64,000 bases of DNA from Falsochrobactrum shanghaiense (GCF_003149535.1 NZ_QGDB01000002.1:1-64000), one strand, 5' to 3'; numbered from the stretch's first letter, positions 43,426-53,194 are shown. The notes: a model not told the origin generated them from the sequence alone. Numbers and translations: made by a program.

Positions 43426-44289
43426 TTATTTTCCGGCGCAAAGGCTTTCGGTATCCGCCGCGCGCGCCGCTTCCACGCTCTCTTCGCTCAGGCCATAGGT
43501 CATGAGGATCTTCGCGTAGTCGTCGGTCTTCTTGAACTCGACCAGCTCCTTGTTGAAGGCGTCGAAAAACTCCTTGTCGTCGGGGCGGAAGCTGAAAGCG
43601 CCAAAACTTCGTGCGGGCTTGCCGTCAATGACAGGATCGGTGAAAGGATGGGCCTGCTCAAGTTCGGGCGAGTTTTCGACCAGCTTTGCCACGGTCAGTT
43701 CCGTTGCCGCATAAGCATCCGCGCGCCCGGTCTGCACGGTGGAGGGCGCATCGGCATTGCCCTGAAGCATCACGATCTGCGAGTCCTCGATGCCCATGGC
43801 GTGCAGGAAGTCGATCTGGTCGGCACCCGAAACGATGGCGACCTTTATCGAGGGGTCTTTCTTGATGTCGTCATAGGAGTGAATGTTCTTCGGATTGCCC
43901 TTGGGGACCAGAAGTCCTTCACCGTAGCTTGAATTGGGTACACTGAACTGTACCTGCTTGCAGCGTTCGGGCAGGATGGCCTGTTCGGCTGCTACGAACT
44001 CAAAGCGCTTGGCTTTCAGTCCGGGGATAAGCGAGCCGAAAGGCGTGACGGTCCAGTCTATTTCTTCCAGACCGAGTTTCTTGAAGATCGCGGCTGCTAC
44101 GTCCGGGCCGATACCCTTGGCCGCGCCGCTTGCATCCATATAGCCGTAAGGCACTTCGTTGGCGGTGGCGCCGCGAACGAAACCAGCACTTTTGAGCTCG
44201 TCCAGAGTTACTGCCTGCGAAGGGATCGTCAAGGCAATGACGGCTGCCGCGGAAAGAAGGGCGGAGATTGTACGAAGTTTCATGCGCAT
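43426..44289 (-). CDS. ehuB: Ectoine/hydroxyectoine periplasmic binding protein
   Basis: 287 aa. ATG 44289 is chosen because GAGGAG lies 8 bases upstream; GTG 44298 is too close to it. Sec signal ISALLSAAAVIALTIPSQA. Mature SBP_bac_3 protein with FVRGATANEVPYGYMDASGAAKGIGPDVAAAIF and FEFVAAEQAILPERCKQ, close to EhuB, which captures ectoine through an aromatic cage. A weak GCCGG/CCGGC stem (44313-44334) precedes it in the operon, which may mark a separate transcript start. Confidence 0.82.
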   Translation of the reverse strand: MRMKLRTISALLSAAAVIALTIPSQAVTLDELKSAGFVRGATANEVPYGYMDASGAAKGIGPDVAAAIFKKLGLEEIDWTVTPFGSLIPGLKAKRFEFVAAEQAILPERCKQVQFSVPNSSYGEGLLVPKGNPKNIHSYDDIKKDPSIKVAIVSGADQIDFLHAMGIEDSQIVMLQGNADAPSTVQTGRADAYAATELTVAKLVENSPELEQAHPFTDPVIDGKPARSFGAFSFRPDDKEFFDAFNKELVEFKKTDDYAKILMTYGLSEESVEAARAADTESLCAGK

Positions 44290-44349
44290 TGTGTTCACTC
44301 CTCTGTATGAATGCCGGTTGGTTGTTGCCCCGGCTTTTGCTTCAGGTAT

Positions 44350-45366
44350 TTACGGTTCCTCGCTGATCGTCGCGATCACGGAAAGGCAATCGCCCATTTT
44401 GACAAGCCCCGGAAAGTGGCGGGCCGCGAGAATGCCATCGAGTGCCGCGCGATATTCCTGCGGCGCAGCACCGGTGCGGATCACATCATGCACGCGTGCG
44501 ATCACGTTACCTTTGCGAACCGCTGCGCCCAGATCGACAAGCGGCTCCAGAAGTCCGTCATTTTCGGCAAAGCCGAAACAATCCTGTGAGGGCATATCGA
44601 GCCATGTAGTGGGCGAATGCTCGACCCCGCCTTCCAGAATGCCCGCATGGCGCAGAACATTGCTGATCCCACGTTTCGCAATTGCCGCCGTGCGCGCTGA
44701 AATCGTGCCGCCGCCCGAAAGTTCGGTGGTGACAAATAATTTGCCCGCTTCTTCTGCGGTCGTATCATACATGCCAACGGCGTCGATTTCGATCATCCGC
44801 ATGGAAAAAGGCGCCGAAAAAGCCTTTACAGCGGCAAAGCAACGGGCCTCCTGCGCTTTATCCGGCAAGGCATGCGCTGCCGCATAGGGCAGGAAATCGA
44901 GCGTGCGGCCGCCGGAATGAAAATCCATGACGATGTCGGCTGCGGGCAGAAGATAGCGTGTGAAATAGTCCGCAATCTTTTCCGTGACCGTTCCGTCCGG
45001 GCGACCGGGAAAGCTGCGGTTGAGATTGCCCTTGTCGATGGGCGAGGTGCGTGTTCCGGCCATGAAGGCGGGAAAATTCATCGCAGGCACGATGATGACG
45101 CGTCCGTTTATCCGTTCGGGTTTCAGATTGACGGCAAGATCGTAAAGGGCCACCGGGCCTTCATATTCGTCGCCATGATTGCCGCCCGTCAGGAGCGCGG
45201 TCGGTCCGTCACCATTGCGAATGACGCAGATCGGCAGCATCAGCGACCCCCACGCAGAATCGTCGCGCGACCATGGCAGGCGCAAATGCCCGTGCTGCAC
45301 GCCGTCGCGCTCAAGATCGATGGTCGGCGTGATGGGAGAGGGGCGGGGTGGCGTCGTATGCATCAT
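44350..45366 (-). CDS. eutE: N-acetyl-diaminobutyrate deacetylase
   Basis: 338 aa, AstE/aspartoacylase zinc hydrolase family, also named DoeB. Zinc motif GGNHGDEYEG (His, Glu), then NRSFPGRPDGT and DFHSGG (second His). In ectoine breakdown it removes the acetyl group from N-acetyl-L-2,4-diaminobutyrate, yielding diaminobutyrate. It starts 3 bases after the eutD stop. Confidence 0.85.
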   Translation of the reverse strand: MMHTTPPRPSPITPTIDLERDGVQHGHLRLPWSRDDSAWGSLMLPICVIRNGDGPTALLTGGNHGDEYEGPVALYDLAVNLKPERINGRVIIVPAMNFPAFMAGTRTSPIDKGNLNRSFPGRPDGTVTEKIADYFTRYLLPAADIVMDFHSGGRTLDFLPYAAAHALPDKAQEARCFAAVKAFSAPFSMRMIEIDAVGMYDTTAEEAGKLFVTTELSGGGTISARTAAIAKRGISNVLRHAGILEGGVEHSPTTWLDMPSQDCFGFAENDGLLEPLVDLGAAVRKGNVIARVHDVIRTGAAPQEYRAALDGILAARHFPGLVKMGDCLSVIATISEEP

Positions 45367-45369
45367 CGC

Positions 45370-46548
45370 CTAATCCTTGACGACCAGTTTGCGCGGCACG
45401 CTGGAAAGGCATTCGACACCCGTATCCGTAATGACGATGCTTTCGGTGATTTCCAGTCCCATGGTTTCAAGCCACAGGCCGGACATGAAATGGAAGGTCA
45501 TGCCCGGTTGCAGCTCGGTGCGATCACCGGAACGAAGGCTCATGGTGCGCTCGCCCCAATCGGGCGGATAGGAAAGCCCGATCGAATAGCCGGTGCGGTT
45601 GTCCTTGACGATACCGTATTTTTTCAGCACGGCGAAAAAGCCATTGGCAATATCTTCGCATGTATTGCCGGGGCGGGCGGCTGCAAGCCCGGCCTCCATT
45701 CCTTCAAGCGTCGCCTTTTCCGCGTCCAGAAATGCCTGTGTCGGCTTGCCGAGAAAGACCGTGCGCGAGAGCGGGCAATGATAGCGCTTATAGCAACCGG
45801 CGATTTCGAAAAACGTGCCTTCGCCGGTTTTCATCGGCAGGTCGTTCCATGTGAGATGCGGCGCCGAAGCGTCGATGCCGGAGGGCAATAGCGGCACGAT
45901 GGCCGGATAATCACCGCCAAACCCATCGACGCCGCGAATGCCCGCATCGTAGATTTCAGCGACGAGATCGCATTTTCTCATGCCCGGCTCGATCTTTTCG
46001 ACAATGCGCTGGTGCATGGCTTCAACGATACGTCCGGCCTTGCGCATATAATCGATTTCGGTAGGGCTTTTGACTGCGCGCTGCCAGTTGACGAGGCCCT
46101 GCGCATCCTTGAAGCGCGCATTGGGAAGGTGCTTCTGCAAGGCGTGGTGGGCAGCAGCCGTATACCAGTAATTATCGAATTCAACGGCGATGGTGCTTTT
46201 GCCCCAGCCGCGTTCTTCTATGGTCGCGGCCAGCAAATCCATCGGATGCCGCTCGGTGGACTGCACGTAATGATCGGGATAGCCGATGATATTGTCGTGG
46301 CTCAGCCATGCCGTGCGCTTTGCGCCATTGCCGTCCTGCCCGCGTCCGTACCAGATCGGCTCTCCGTCCATCGCCAGCACGACGCATTGATGCACATAGA
46401 AGGACCATCCGTCATAACCGGTCAGCCAATGCATGTTCGACGGATCGGTGACGATGATCAGATCGATGCCTGCCTTTTCCATGGCATGCCGGGTTTTTGC
46501 GATCCGCTGATCATATTCCGCGCGGGTAAAGTTGAGTTCCGCACTCAT
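45370..46548 (-). CDS. eutD: Ectoine hydrolase
   Basis: 392 aa from ATG 46548 (AGGAG upstream), M24 peptidase/creatinase family, also named DoeA. N-terminal creatinase domain (MHWLTGYDGWSFYVHQ) and C-terminal pita-bread domain. The metal-binding Asp of true aminopeptidases is replaced (FFEIAGCYKRYH), as in creatinase and ectoine hydrolases, which act without metal. Opens the ectoine ring to N-acetyl-diaminobutyrate. Overlaps eutC by 4 bases. Confidence 0.86.
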   Translation of the reverse strand: MSAELNFTRAEYDQRIAKTRHAMEKAGIDLIIVTDPSNMHWLTGYDGWSFYVHQCVVLAMDGEPIWYGRGQDGNGAKRTAWLSHDNIIGYPDHYVQSTERHPMDLLAATIEERGWGKSTIAVEFDNYWYTAAAHHALQKHLPNARFKDAQGLVNWQRAVKSPTEIDYMRKAGRIVEAMHQRIVEKIEPGMRKCDLVAEIYDAGIRGVDGFGGDYPAIVPLLPSGIDASAPHLTWNDLPMKTGEGTFFEIAGCYKRYHCPLSRTVFLGKPTQAFLDAEKATLEGMEAGLAAARPGNTCEDIANGFFAVLKKYGIVKDNRTGYSIGLSYPPDWGERTMSLRSGDRTELQPGMTFHFMSGLWLETMGLEITESIVITDTGVECLSSVPRKLVVKD

Positions 46549-47561
46549 TGGCTGGCTCCTGCAATTTTGCTTGAATCGATTTTCATCCCGGCGCTGTGCG
46601 CAGCGGCGCGCTGTGTGGCAAGGCGCGCGATGGCCGTGTCCTGAACGCCGGTGCCGGTGAGGTCGCATAATGTGATGTCGTCCGGCCTGCGTTGAAGCGT
46701 TCTGGCATCAAGAATGATCTGGCCGAGTTCCGGAAAGCTGGCATTCGCATCGACAATTCCGGCGGCTATCGCATGATGCAATTCGCCAAGTCTGCGTGTC
46801 TGCTTGAGATTGTCGGCGACATAGATGACAGAGCGGCGAAAGACCGCCGGATCGATCTCGTTTTTATGTTCGGCATCCGAACCCATGGCGGTTATATGCT
46901 GGCCGGGTTCCAGCCAGTCGGCCTGAAGAAGCGGTTTTTCCGATGGTGTCGTGGTGATGAGAATATCGCTGCCCCGGCAGGCTTCGCGCGGATCGGCGAC
47001 GGCTCTGACATCAATGCCGAGTTTTTCGGCCAGCGCCTTCGCGGTGCTTTCGGCTTTCGCCCTGTCCCGCGCCCAGATCCGCGCTTGCGTGATGGGGCGC
47101 ACGAGCATCAAAGCTTGCAATTGCAGCCCCGCTTGCATGCCTGCGCCGAAAACAGTCGCGATGCCTGCATTTTCGCGCGCAAGATATTTTGCGGCAACAG
47201 CACCGGCTGCGGCAGTGCGCACGTCGGTCAGATAGCCATTATCAAGCAATAATGCCTCAATAAGCCCGGTTTTCGCCGAAAACTGGATCATCAAGCCATT
47301 GGTTGAAGGAAGGCCGATTGAAGGATTGTTGAAAAAACCGGGGCTGATCTTGATAGCAAAGCTGTCCAGCCCCGGAATATAAGCGGTTTTCACATCGACT
47401 TCGCCGCGTTCGGCGGGAATATCGAGGCGCAGGATTGGCGGCATCTGCACACCACCGCTGGCAAGTGCCCGAAATGCATCTTCAATGCAGGCAATGCTTT
47501 CGCGATCCAGCGTCACAAACTGCCGGAGATCGCTTTCAGTCAGAATAGTCATTGTTGCCAT
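46545..47561 (-). CDS. eutC: Ornithine cyclodeaminase/mu-crystallin family, ectoine utilisation
   Basis: 338 aa with a Rossmann site FGAGMQAGLQLQALM at about residue 139 and the KISPGFFNNP motif near residue 91. EutC accompanies EutB in hydroxyectoine use; the exact reaction of the pair is debated, with stereo-inversion or dehydration of hydroxylated intermediates proposed. It shares one base with the eutB stop (TGATG). Confidence 0.8.
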   Translation of the reverse strand: MATMTILTESDLRQFVTLDRESIACIEDAFRALASGGVQMPPILRLDIPAERGEVDVKTAYIPGLDSFAIKISPGFFNNPSIGLPSTNGLMIQFSAKTGLIEALLLDNGYLTDVRTAAAGAVAAKYLARENAGIATVFGAGMQAGLQLQALMLVRPITQARIWARDRAKAESTAKALAEKLGIDVRAVADPREACRGSDILITTTPSEKPLLQADWLEPGQHITAMGSDAEHKNEIDPAVFRRSVIYVADNLKQTRRLGELHHAIAAGIVDANASFPELGQIILDARTLQRRPDDITLCDLTGTGVQDTAIARLATQRAAAHSAGMKIDSSKIAGASQ

Positions 47562-48535
47562 CAGCCTGCCCTCAGATAGCTTTGTTCCATGATTGCGCGG
47601 TGCTGTTCGGGGTCGATATTGCCGCCCGATATGATGATCGCCGTTGGCCCTTCGGGCCGGATTTTTCCTGCAAGCATGACTGCGATACCCACAGCCGCAG
47701 CCCCTTCGATGATTTCGCCCTCCGTCATCGCCGCATGCCGGATACCGGCGGCGATTTCTTCCTCATCAAGCAGGATCACATCATCGAGCAAGGCCCGGCA
47801 CATATTGAAAGTCCAGCGATTGTGCAGGCCGATGCCCCCGCCCAAAGAATCGGCCAATGTGTCGAGTTCTTCAACCTCCACCGGCTTTCCCGCTGCAAGG
47901 CTGGCTTGCATGGCGGCCCCCCGCCGCATGGAAACACCGATTACTTTCGCTTCTGGTCGTTTGGCCTTGATCGCTGCCGCAATTCCGGCGGCTAGCCCGC
48001 CTCCAGATAAAGGCACGAGCACCGTTGCCACATCGGCAAGTGCGTCGACGATCTCCAGTCCGATGGTTCCCTGACCGGCGATGATGCGCGGATCGTCAAA
48101 GGGCGGGATCTCGTTCATGCCCTTTTCGCGCACGAACCGCTCCGCTTCCGCCATCGCTTCATCCTGCGATTTGCCGATAATGCACACTTGCGCGCCAAGC
48201 TTGCGAATGGCTTCGACCTTGTTATGCGGCACAAGTCTTGAAAGGCAGATCGTGGCCCTTAGCCCCAGCGCGGATGCGGCATGTGCCAGCGCGCGCCCAT
48301 GATTGCCGGTGGAGGCGGTCACAAGCCCTTTACGTTGCTCTTCTTCAGACAGGCACAAAAGCGCATTGGTCGCGCCGCGCAGCTTGAAGCTGCCGGTGGG
48401 CTGATAATTTTCAAGTTTGAGAAAGACCGGCACACCCATTTGCCCGCTCAGGCTTTCAGAACGGACAAGCGGCGTGGTTGCGACATGGGGCTTCAGCCTT
48501 TCACGCGCCGCCTCTATTTCTGCAATGCCAACCAT
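47561..48535 (-). CDS. eutB: Threonine dehydratase-like PLP enzyme, hydroxyectoine utilisation
   Basis: 324 aa from ATG 48535, the position where related proteins begin (MVGIAEIEAARERL); the frame is open to 48697 without a ribosome site. Fold-type II PLP enzyme with PLP lysine in GSFKLRGATNA, the STGNHGRALAHAA asparagine loop and the Gly-rich VPLSGGGLAAG. First gene of the eut-ehu operon, divergent from asnC. Confidence 0.82.
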   Translation of the reverse strand: MVGIAEIEAARERLKPHVATTPLVRSESLSGQMGVPVFLKLENYQPTGSFKLRGATNALLCLSEEEQRKGLVTASTGNHGRALAHAASALGLRATICLSRLVPHNKVEAIRKLGAQVCIIGKSQDEAMAEAERFVREKGMNEIPPFDDPRIIAGQGTIGLEIVDALADVATVLVPLSGGGLAAGIAAAIKAKRPEAKVIGVSMRRGAAMQASLAAGKPVEVEELDTLADSLGGGIGLHNRWTFNMCRALLDDVILLDEEEIAAGIRHAAMTEGEIIEGAAAVGIAVMLAGKIRPEGPTAIIISGGNIDPEQHRAIMEQSYLRAG

Positions 48536-48860
48536 CCCCGTCACGACGCCTGCCACTCCAAGCAAAGGATTGAAGGGTAACGAAGCGTTGTCAGGGCGCG
48601 ACGGCAGATGAGTATATTTCGGGCGCAATAAAGCCCCCTTGCGAAACCGTAAGGCCGCATCCTCGTTCCCCATATATTTATTACTTATTGTTGGCACTAT
48701 GTTTGGAAGAGCATATAGATCATGTCAATGATTATATTGGATCATTACAATTTTGACCTGTAGCGGTTTTTGGCTTGCCCGATCTTGTCTCCGGGAAGCG
48801 GCCATGCCAATGAGAAGGGCACAAGATGCAATCTCGTCTCGCCGACACTGGAACCGTGCA
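48536..48860. promoter_or_regulatory. Divergent eutB/asnC control region
   Basis: 325 bases, clearly A+T-rich between 48670 and 48760. It contains AATGAT (48727-48732) / ATCATT (48741-48746), 8 bases apart, and GTCAA / TTGAC outside it (48724-48757). Both the Lrp-type AsnC and EnuR are candidate binders. No gene is supported here. Confidence 0.45.
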
Positions 48861-49358
48861 ATGAAAACTGCTCCCAAGCTTGATGCCGTCGATCTGCGTA
48901 TTCTCCAGGCAGTGCAGGAAAATGCGCGGATTACCAGATCGGCGCTTGCGGAAAAGGCCGGTCTTTCACCCACGCCCTGCTGGCTGCGGCTGCGTAAGCT
49001 TGAAGAAGCGGGCATCATTACCGGCTATCATGCGCATATCGCTTCGCGCAAGGTTGCATCCATCGCGCATGTCATCGTGCAGATCACGCTCGGAAATCAT
49101 CGCCAGAGCGATTTCGACCGCTTTGAGCGCGCGGTTTGCGCTATTCCTGAAATTGTGTCCTGCTGGTCGGTCGGCGGTGGCGTCGATTATTTCCTGATGA
49201 TTGCGGCGCACGATATAGACAGCTATCAGCGTCTGATCGATCGTATGCTAGACCAGAATATCGGGATCGAGCGCTATTTCACCTATATCGTGACCAAGCT
49301 GGTCAAGGACGAGAAGACCAGTCTGCCCTTATCCTTGCTGGCAGAGCAATCCGAATAG
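48861..49358 (+). CDS. asnC: AsnC/Lrp-type regulator of ectoine utilisation
   Basis: 165 aa from ATG 48861 (GGAA upstream); the frame is open to 48753. HTH (LDAVDLRILQAVQENARITRSALAEKAGLS) followed by the RAM ligand domain. In ectoine clusters this regulator activates the genes with diaminobutyrate-type effectors. It leads the asnC-ssd-atf group. Confidence 0.83.
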   Translation: MKTAPKLDAVDLRILQAVQENARITRSALAEKAGLSPTPCWLRLRKLEEAGIITGYHAHIASRKVASIAHVIVQITLGNHRQSDFDRFERAVCAIPEIVSCWSVGGGVDYFLMIAAHDIDSYQRLIDRMLDQNIGIERYFTYIVTKLVKDEKTSLPLSLLAEQSE

Positions 49359-49476
49359 ACCGATCTGCCTGTCCGGCGGGGCAAGAATAGTCCAATTCAT
49401 TCGTCCGGCATCGCTCTTTAGTCCGATTGTCGCTCCAGATCGTGTCATGCTTTTCCGTAGAAACGGGAGAAGCATA

Positions 49477-50973
49477 ATGAACGCCATTCTGGATCATCCG
49501 ATAGGGCATGACGGCCTTGGCAGGCTTCAGGACAAACATCTTTTCCGCGAATTGGCCTATATTGACGGGCGCTGGGTGGCGGGTAAAAACGCAGAGACCT
49601 TTGCCGTCACCGATCCGGCGACAGGCAGGCGGCTTGCCCGCGTCGCAAGCCTTGATGAAGCGCAGGCGGTGCTTGCCATCGATGCGGCAGAAAAAGCCTT
49701 TCCTGCGTGGCGCAGTCGGTTGCCGCAGGAGCGTGCGGCAATATTGCGCCGCTGGTATGAGCTTGTCCTTGCGAACCGTGAGGATCTCGCGGTGCTCATG
49801 ACGCTGGAACAAGGCAAGCCGCTTGGCGAATCCCGTGGTGAAATCGATTATGGCGCCTCCTTCATCGAATGGTTCGCGGAAGAAGCGAAGCGCCTTAATG
49901 GCGAGACCATAGCAAGCCATCTGCCCGATGCGGAAATGCTGGTGCGCCGTGAAGCGCTTGGTGTTGTTGCGCTGGTAACACCGTGGAATTTTCCCAATGC
50001 CATGATTACGCGCAAGGCCGCAGCAGCCATCGCAGCGGGCTGTCCCGTCGTTATCCATCCCTCATCGGAAACACCGCTTTCCGCCCTGGCGCTGGTCGAA
50101 CTTGCAGAACGGGCGGGCATGCCGGCGGGCGTCTTCAATATCGTCACAGGGAAAGCCGCTCCGATTGTCGATGCGTTTTGCCGTGACGAACGTGTGCGCG
50201 CACTCAGTTTTACGGGTTCCACCGAGATCGGCAAGATGATCGCCGGCAAATGTGCTGCAACCGTAAAGCGGCTTGTCATGGAACTGGGCGGACATGCGCC
50301 GCTGATTATCTTCGACGATGCTGACATCGACCGCGCTGCGGATATTGCGATGGCTGCAAAATTTGCCACTTCCGGGCAGGATTGCCTCGCCGCGAACCGC
50401 ATATTCGTGCAGCGCGGTATTTATGAAGCCTTTGCGGACGCTTTCGCATCGCGCATCGCCGCGTTGAAGGTCGGAAACGGGCTTGATCCCGCGACCGAAA
50501 TCGGCCCGTTAATGCATGGTCGCGCCGTCGATAAAGTAGAAGAACATGTACATGACGCTTGCGAGCGCGGCGCGAAAATTCGCGTCGGCGGCAATCGCGT
50601 CGAGAGTGACACGCTGTTCTTCGAGCCGACATTGCTTGTCGATGTGCCTCACGACGCGGCGCTCATGCATGAAGAAACATTCGGTCCGGTGGCGGCGATC
50701 AGCGTTTTCGATAGCGAAGAAGAGGTGATCGCACGCGCCAATGCCACGCAATATGGCCTCGTCGCCTATGTGGTGACGGCCAATGGTGCAAGGCAGCTTC
50801 GTATGGGCCGGGCGCTCGAATATGGCATGGTCGCCATCAACCGCGCCAAAATCACCGGCGCGCCCATTCCTTTTGGCGGCTGGAAACAGTCGGGGCTGGG
50901 GCGCGAAGGCGCGCATCAGGGCATCGAGGCTTTCACCGAACTCAAATATCTGTGCATCGATACCGTCGCTTGA
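49477..50973 (+). CDS. Semialdehyde dehydrogenase of ectoine catabolism
   Basis: 498 aa from ATG 49477 (GGGAGAAG upstream), ALDH superfamily close to GabD. NAD-binding LVTPWNFPNAMI, catalytic Glu in MELGGHAP and catalytic Cys in SGQDCLAANR. In the pathway (DoeC/Ssd) it oxidises aspartate-semialdehyde to aspartate. It is followed by the aminotransferase after 22 bases. Confidence 0.85.
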   Translation: MNAILDHPIGHDGLGRLQDKHLFRELAYIDGRWVAGKNAETFAVTDPATGRRLARVASLDEAQAVLAIDAAEKAFPAWRSRLPQERAAILRRWYELVLANREDLAVLMTLEQGKPLGESRGEIDYGASFIEWFAEEAKRLNGETIASHLPDAEMLVRREALGVVALVTPWNFPNAMITRKAAAAIAAGCPVVIHPSSETPLSALALVELAERAGMPAGVFNIVTGKAAPIVDAFCRDERVRALSFTGSTEIGKMIAGKCAATVKRLVMELGGHAPLIIFDDADIDRAADIAMAAKFATSGQDCLAANRIFVQRGIYEAFADAFASRIAALKVGNGLDPATEIGPLMHGRAVDKVEEHVHDACERGAKIRVGGNRVESDTLFFEPTLLVDVPHDAALMHEETFGPVAAISVFDSEEEVIARANATQYGLVAYVVTANGARQLRMGRALEYGMVAINRAKITGAPIPFGGWKQSGLGREGAHQGIEAFTELKYLCIDTVA

Positions 50974-50995
50974 ATGCGTCGTGACAGGAAAGGAC

Positions 50996-52375
50996 ATGAC
51001 AATGTTGAATAAAAGCAATGAACTTACCGCTTGGGATCGCGACCATTTCTTCCACCCTTCCACGCATATGGGTATGCATGCGCGCGGCGAAACGCCAACG
51101 CGCGTGCTGGGCGGCGGTGAAGGGGTCTTTATTACCGATGTGAACGGGCGCAAGAGCCTCGATGCCTTTGCCGGGCTTTATTGCGTCAATGTCGGCTATG
51201 GCCGCAAGGAAATCGCCGATGCAATCGCCAAACAGGCGCATGAACTTGCCTATTACCACGCCTATGTCGGGCATGGGACCGAAGCGTCGATTACGCTTTC
51301 CAAAATGATTATCGACCGCGCGCCGGACCATATGAGCCGGGTCTATTTTGGCCTGTCCGGTTCCGATGCCAATGAGACCAACATCAAGCTGATCTGGTAT
51401 TACAATAATATTCTGGGTCGCCCGGAAAAGAAGAAAATCATTTCGCGCTGGCGCGGCTATCACGGCTCCGGCGTCATGACCGGCAGTCTGACGGGGCTTG
51501 GCGCTTTCCACAATGCGTTCGATCTGCCGCGCGCGCCCATTCTTCATACCGAATCTCCCTATTATTTCCGCCGCCCGGATCGCTCCATGAATGAAGAGCA
51601 GTTTGCGCAATATTGTGCGGACAAGCTGGAAGAAATGATCCTTGCCGAAGGGCCGGATACGATTGCCGCCTTTATCGGCGAGCCGGTGTTGGGGACTGGC
51701 GGAATCGTGCCGCCGCCTGCCGGTTACTGGCAAAAAATTCAGGCCGTTCTCGACCGCTACGATATTCTGCTTGTGGCTGATGAAGTCGTGACCGGCTTTG
51801 GCCGTCTGGGCAGCATGTTCGGCTCGGAGCATTATGGCATGAAGCCTGATCTGATTACCATCGCCAAGGGACTCACTTCCGCTTATGCGCCATTATCAGG
51901 CTCAATCGTGTCCGAGCGCATGTGGAAGGTGCTCGTACAGGGTTCGGACCAGATGGGGCCGATCGGTCACGGCTGGACCTATTCCGCGCATCCGATTTGT
52001 GCGGCGGCGGGGGTTGCCAATCTGCAACTCATCGATGAACTGAAGCTGGTAGAAAATGCCGGTTCTACCGGCGCTTATTTCCGTAAAACCTTGCAGGATG
52101 CGCTTGCCGATCACAAACATGTGGGCGAAATTCGCGGCGAAGGTCTGATGGCGGCAATCGAATTTGTCGAAGATCGCGATGATCGCAAGTTTTTTGATGC
52201 GTCGCAGAAGATCGGCCCGCAAGTATCGGCGGCACTTCTTGCCAATGGCGTCATCGGACGCGCCATGCCGGAGGGCGATATTCTGGGGTTTGCGCCGCCC
52301 CTTTGCCTGACCCGTGACGAAGCAGATCAGATTGTCGCAGCAACGAAGAAAGCCGTTGTAACAGTATTTGGATAG
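50996..52375 (+). CDS. Class III aminotransferase of ectoine catabolism
   Basis: 459 aa; ATG 50996, with 51002 as a close alternative and AGGAAAGGA upstream of both. Omega-aminotransferase family: GLSGSDANETNIKL, RWRGYHGSGVMTGSLTG, DEVVTGFGRLG and the PLP lysine in TIAKGLTSAYAPLSG. As DoeD/Atf it should convert 2,4-diaminobutyrate to aspartate-semialdehyde for the dehydrogenase upstream. Confidence 0.85.
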   Translation: MTMLNKSNELTAWDRDHFFHPSTHMGMHARGETPTRVLGGGEGVFITDVNGRKSLDAFAGLYCVNVGYGRKEIADAIAKQAHELAYYHAYVGHGTEASITLSKMIIDRAPDHMSRVYFGLSGSDANETNIKLIWYYNNILGRPEKKKIISRWRGYHGSGVMTGSLTGLGAFHNAFDLPRAPILHTESPYYFRRPDRSMNEEQFAQYCADKLEEMILAEGPDTIAAFIGEPVLGTGGIVPPPAGYWQKIQAVLDRYDILLVADEVVTGFGRLGSMFGSEHYGMKPDLITIAKGLTSAYAPLSGSIVSERMWKVLVQGSDQMGPIGHGWTYSAHPICAAAGVANLQLIDELKLVENAGSTGAYFRKTLQDALADHKHVGEIRGEGLMAAIEFVEDRDDRKFFDASQKIGPQVSAALLANGVIGRAMPEGDILGFAPPLCLTRDEADQIVAATKKAVVTVFG

Positions 52376-52423
52376 CGCATTCTGGCTTGCTGCCGATCCG
52401 GCCGCAAGGGCTAGTAATGCGAT

Positions 52424-53122
52424 TCAGACCGAGGCGACATCACGCACGCGCAGCCACGCCTCGGTCAGATGGCGACCGATCACCTCCTTGAGCCGTTTGG
52501 CGTCACGCATTTCCAGTGCTTCCATCATCTCGACATGTTCGCCCACCGCCGCCGCCCATTTGACCGGACCTTCATGGCCGACGAAGCGGATGCGCTTCAG
52601 ACGGGTCTGCAAGATCGCATGCACATCCGACAAGGCGGCATTGTCCGCCAGCGCGACGATTGCAAGATGTATGCTCTGGTTGAGCTTGTAATAGGTCAGG
52701 CGATCGCCGTGCTCATAGGCGGCAACCATTTCATCATGCATGTGGCGGATATTGGCGATGCCTGCATCGGAAGCGACCTCGCAGGCACGCTCCGCAGCCA
52801 GTTGCTCAAGTGATTTGATCACCTCAAGCATATCGCGCGTTTCCTTGGAGGTGAACTTTTTGACCACAGCGCCCCGGCGCGGGACCAGTTCGACCAGACC
52901 TTCGCTGGCGAGATATTTGAGCGCCTCGCGCAATGGCGTGCGCGATACTCCGAGCCGCGCGCACACCTGTGCCTCGTTGATCTTGTTTCCCGGCTGCAAC
53001 TCGCCCGTAATAATCATGTCGCGCAGGCGATTGAGGATCGCTTCGTGAAGTGAAAACCTGCCGATCTGATCAGCCGGTAATGGCTGCGTCGCGGTATCGA
53101 GCTCTGTGGCTTCCAAGCGCAT
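52424..53122 (-). CDS. GntR-family regulator, FCD subfamily
   Basis: 232 aa with winged helix KINEAQVCARLGVSRTPLREALKYLASEGLV and an FCD domain (YYKLNQSIHLAIVAL). GGGAGGA precedes the ATG. Divergent from the TIM-barrel/DhaKL/PdxA2-like operon and probably its repressor. Similar in length and pattern to the regulator at 1605-2276, and their nearby palindromes are similar too. Confidence 0.85.
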   Translation of the reverse strand: MRLEATELDTATQPLPADQIGRFSLHEAILNRLRDMIITGELQPGNKINEAQVCARLGVSRTPLREALKYLASEGLVELVPRRGAVVKKFTSKETRDMLEVIKSLEQLAAERACEVASDAGIANIRHMHDEMVAAYEHGDRLTYYKLNQSIHLAIVALADNAALSDVHAILQTRLKRIRFVGHEGPVKWAAAVGEHVEMMEALEMRDAKRLKEVIGRHLTEAWLRVRDVASV

Positions 53123-53180
53123 TCCTCCCTTTTCTTCTGGCTAAGCAGTTCCAAATCACTTGTCAATTTAAACAAAAGTA

Positions 53181-53194
53181 TTTTGTATGCAAAA
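53181..53194. promoter_or_regulatory. Operator-like palindrome TTTTGTATGCAAAA
   Basis: Palindromic at 12 of 14 positions and 59 bases upstream of the regulator ATG in the divergent region. Its core TTGTATGCAA differs by one base from the TTGCATGCAA pair at 2309-2380, in line with the relatedness of the two FCD regulators. Confidence 0.5.

Noticed and set aside
48536..48697. N-terminal extension of eutB
   Set aside because: No ribosome site at ATG 48673 and the family begins at the ATG 48535 region.
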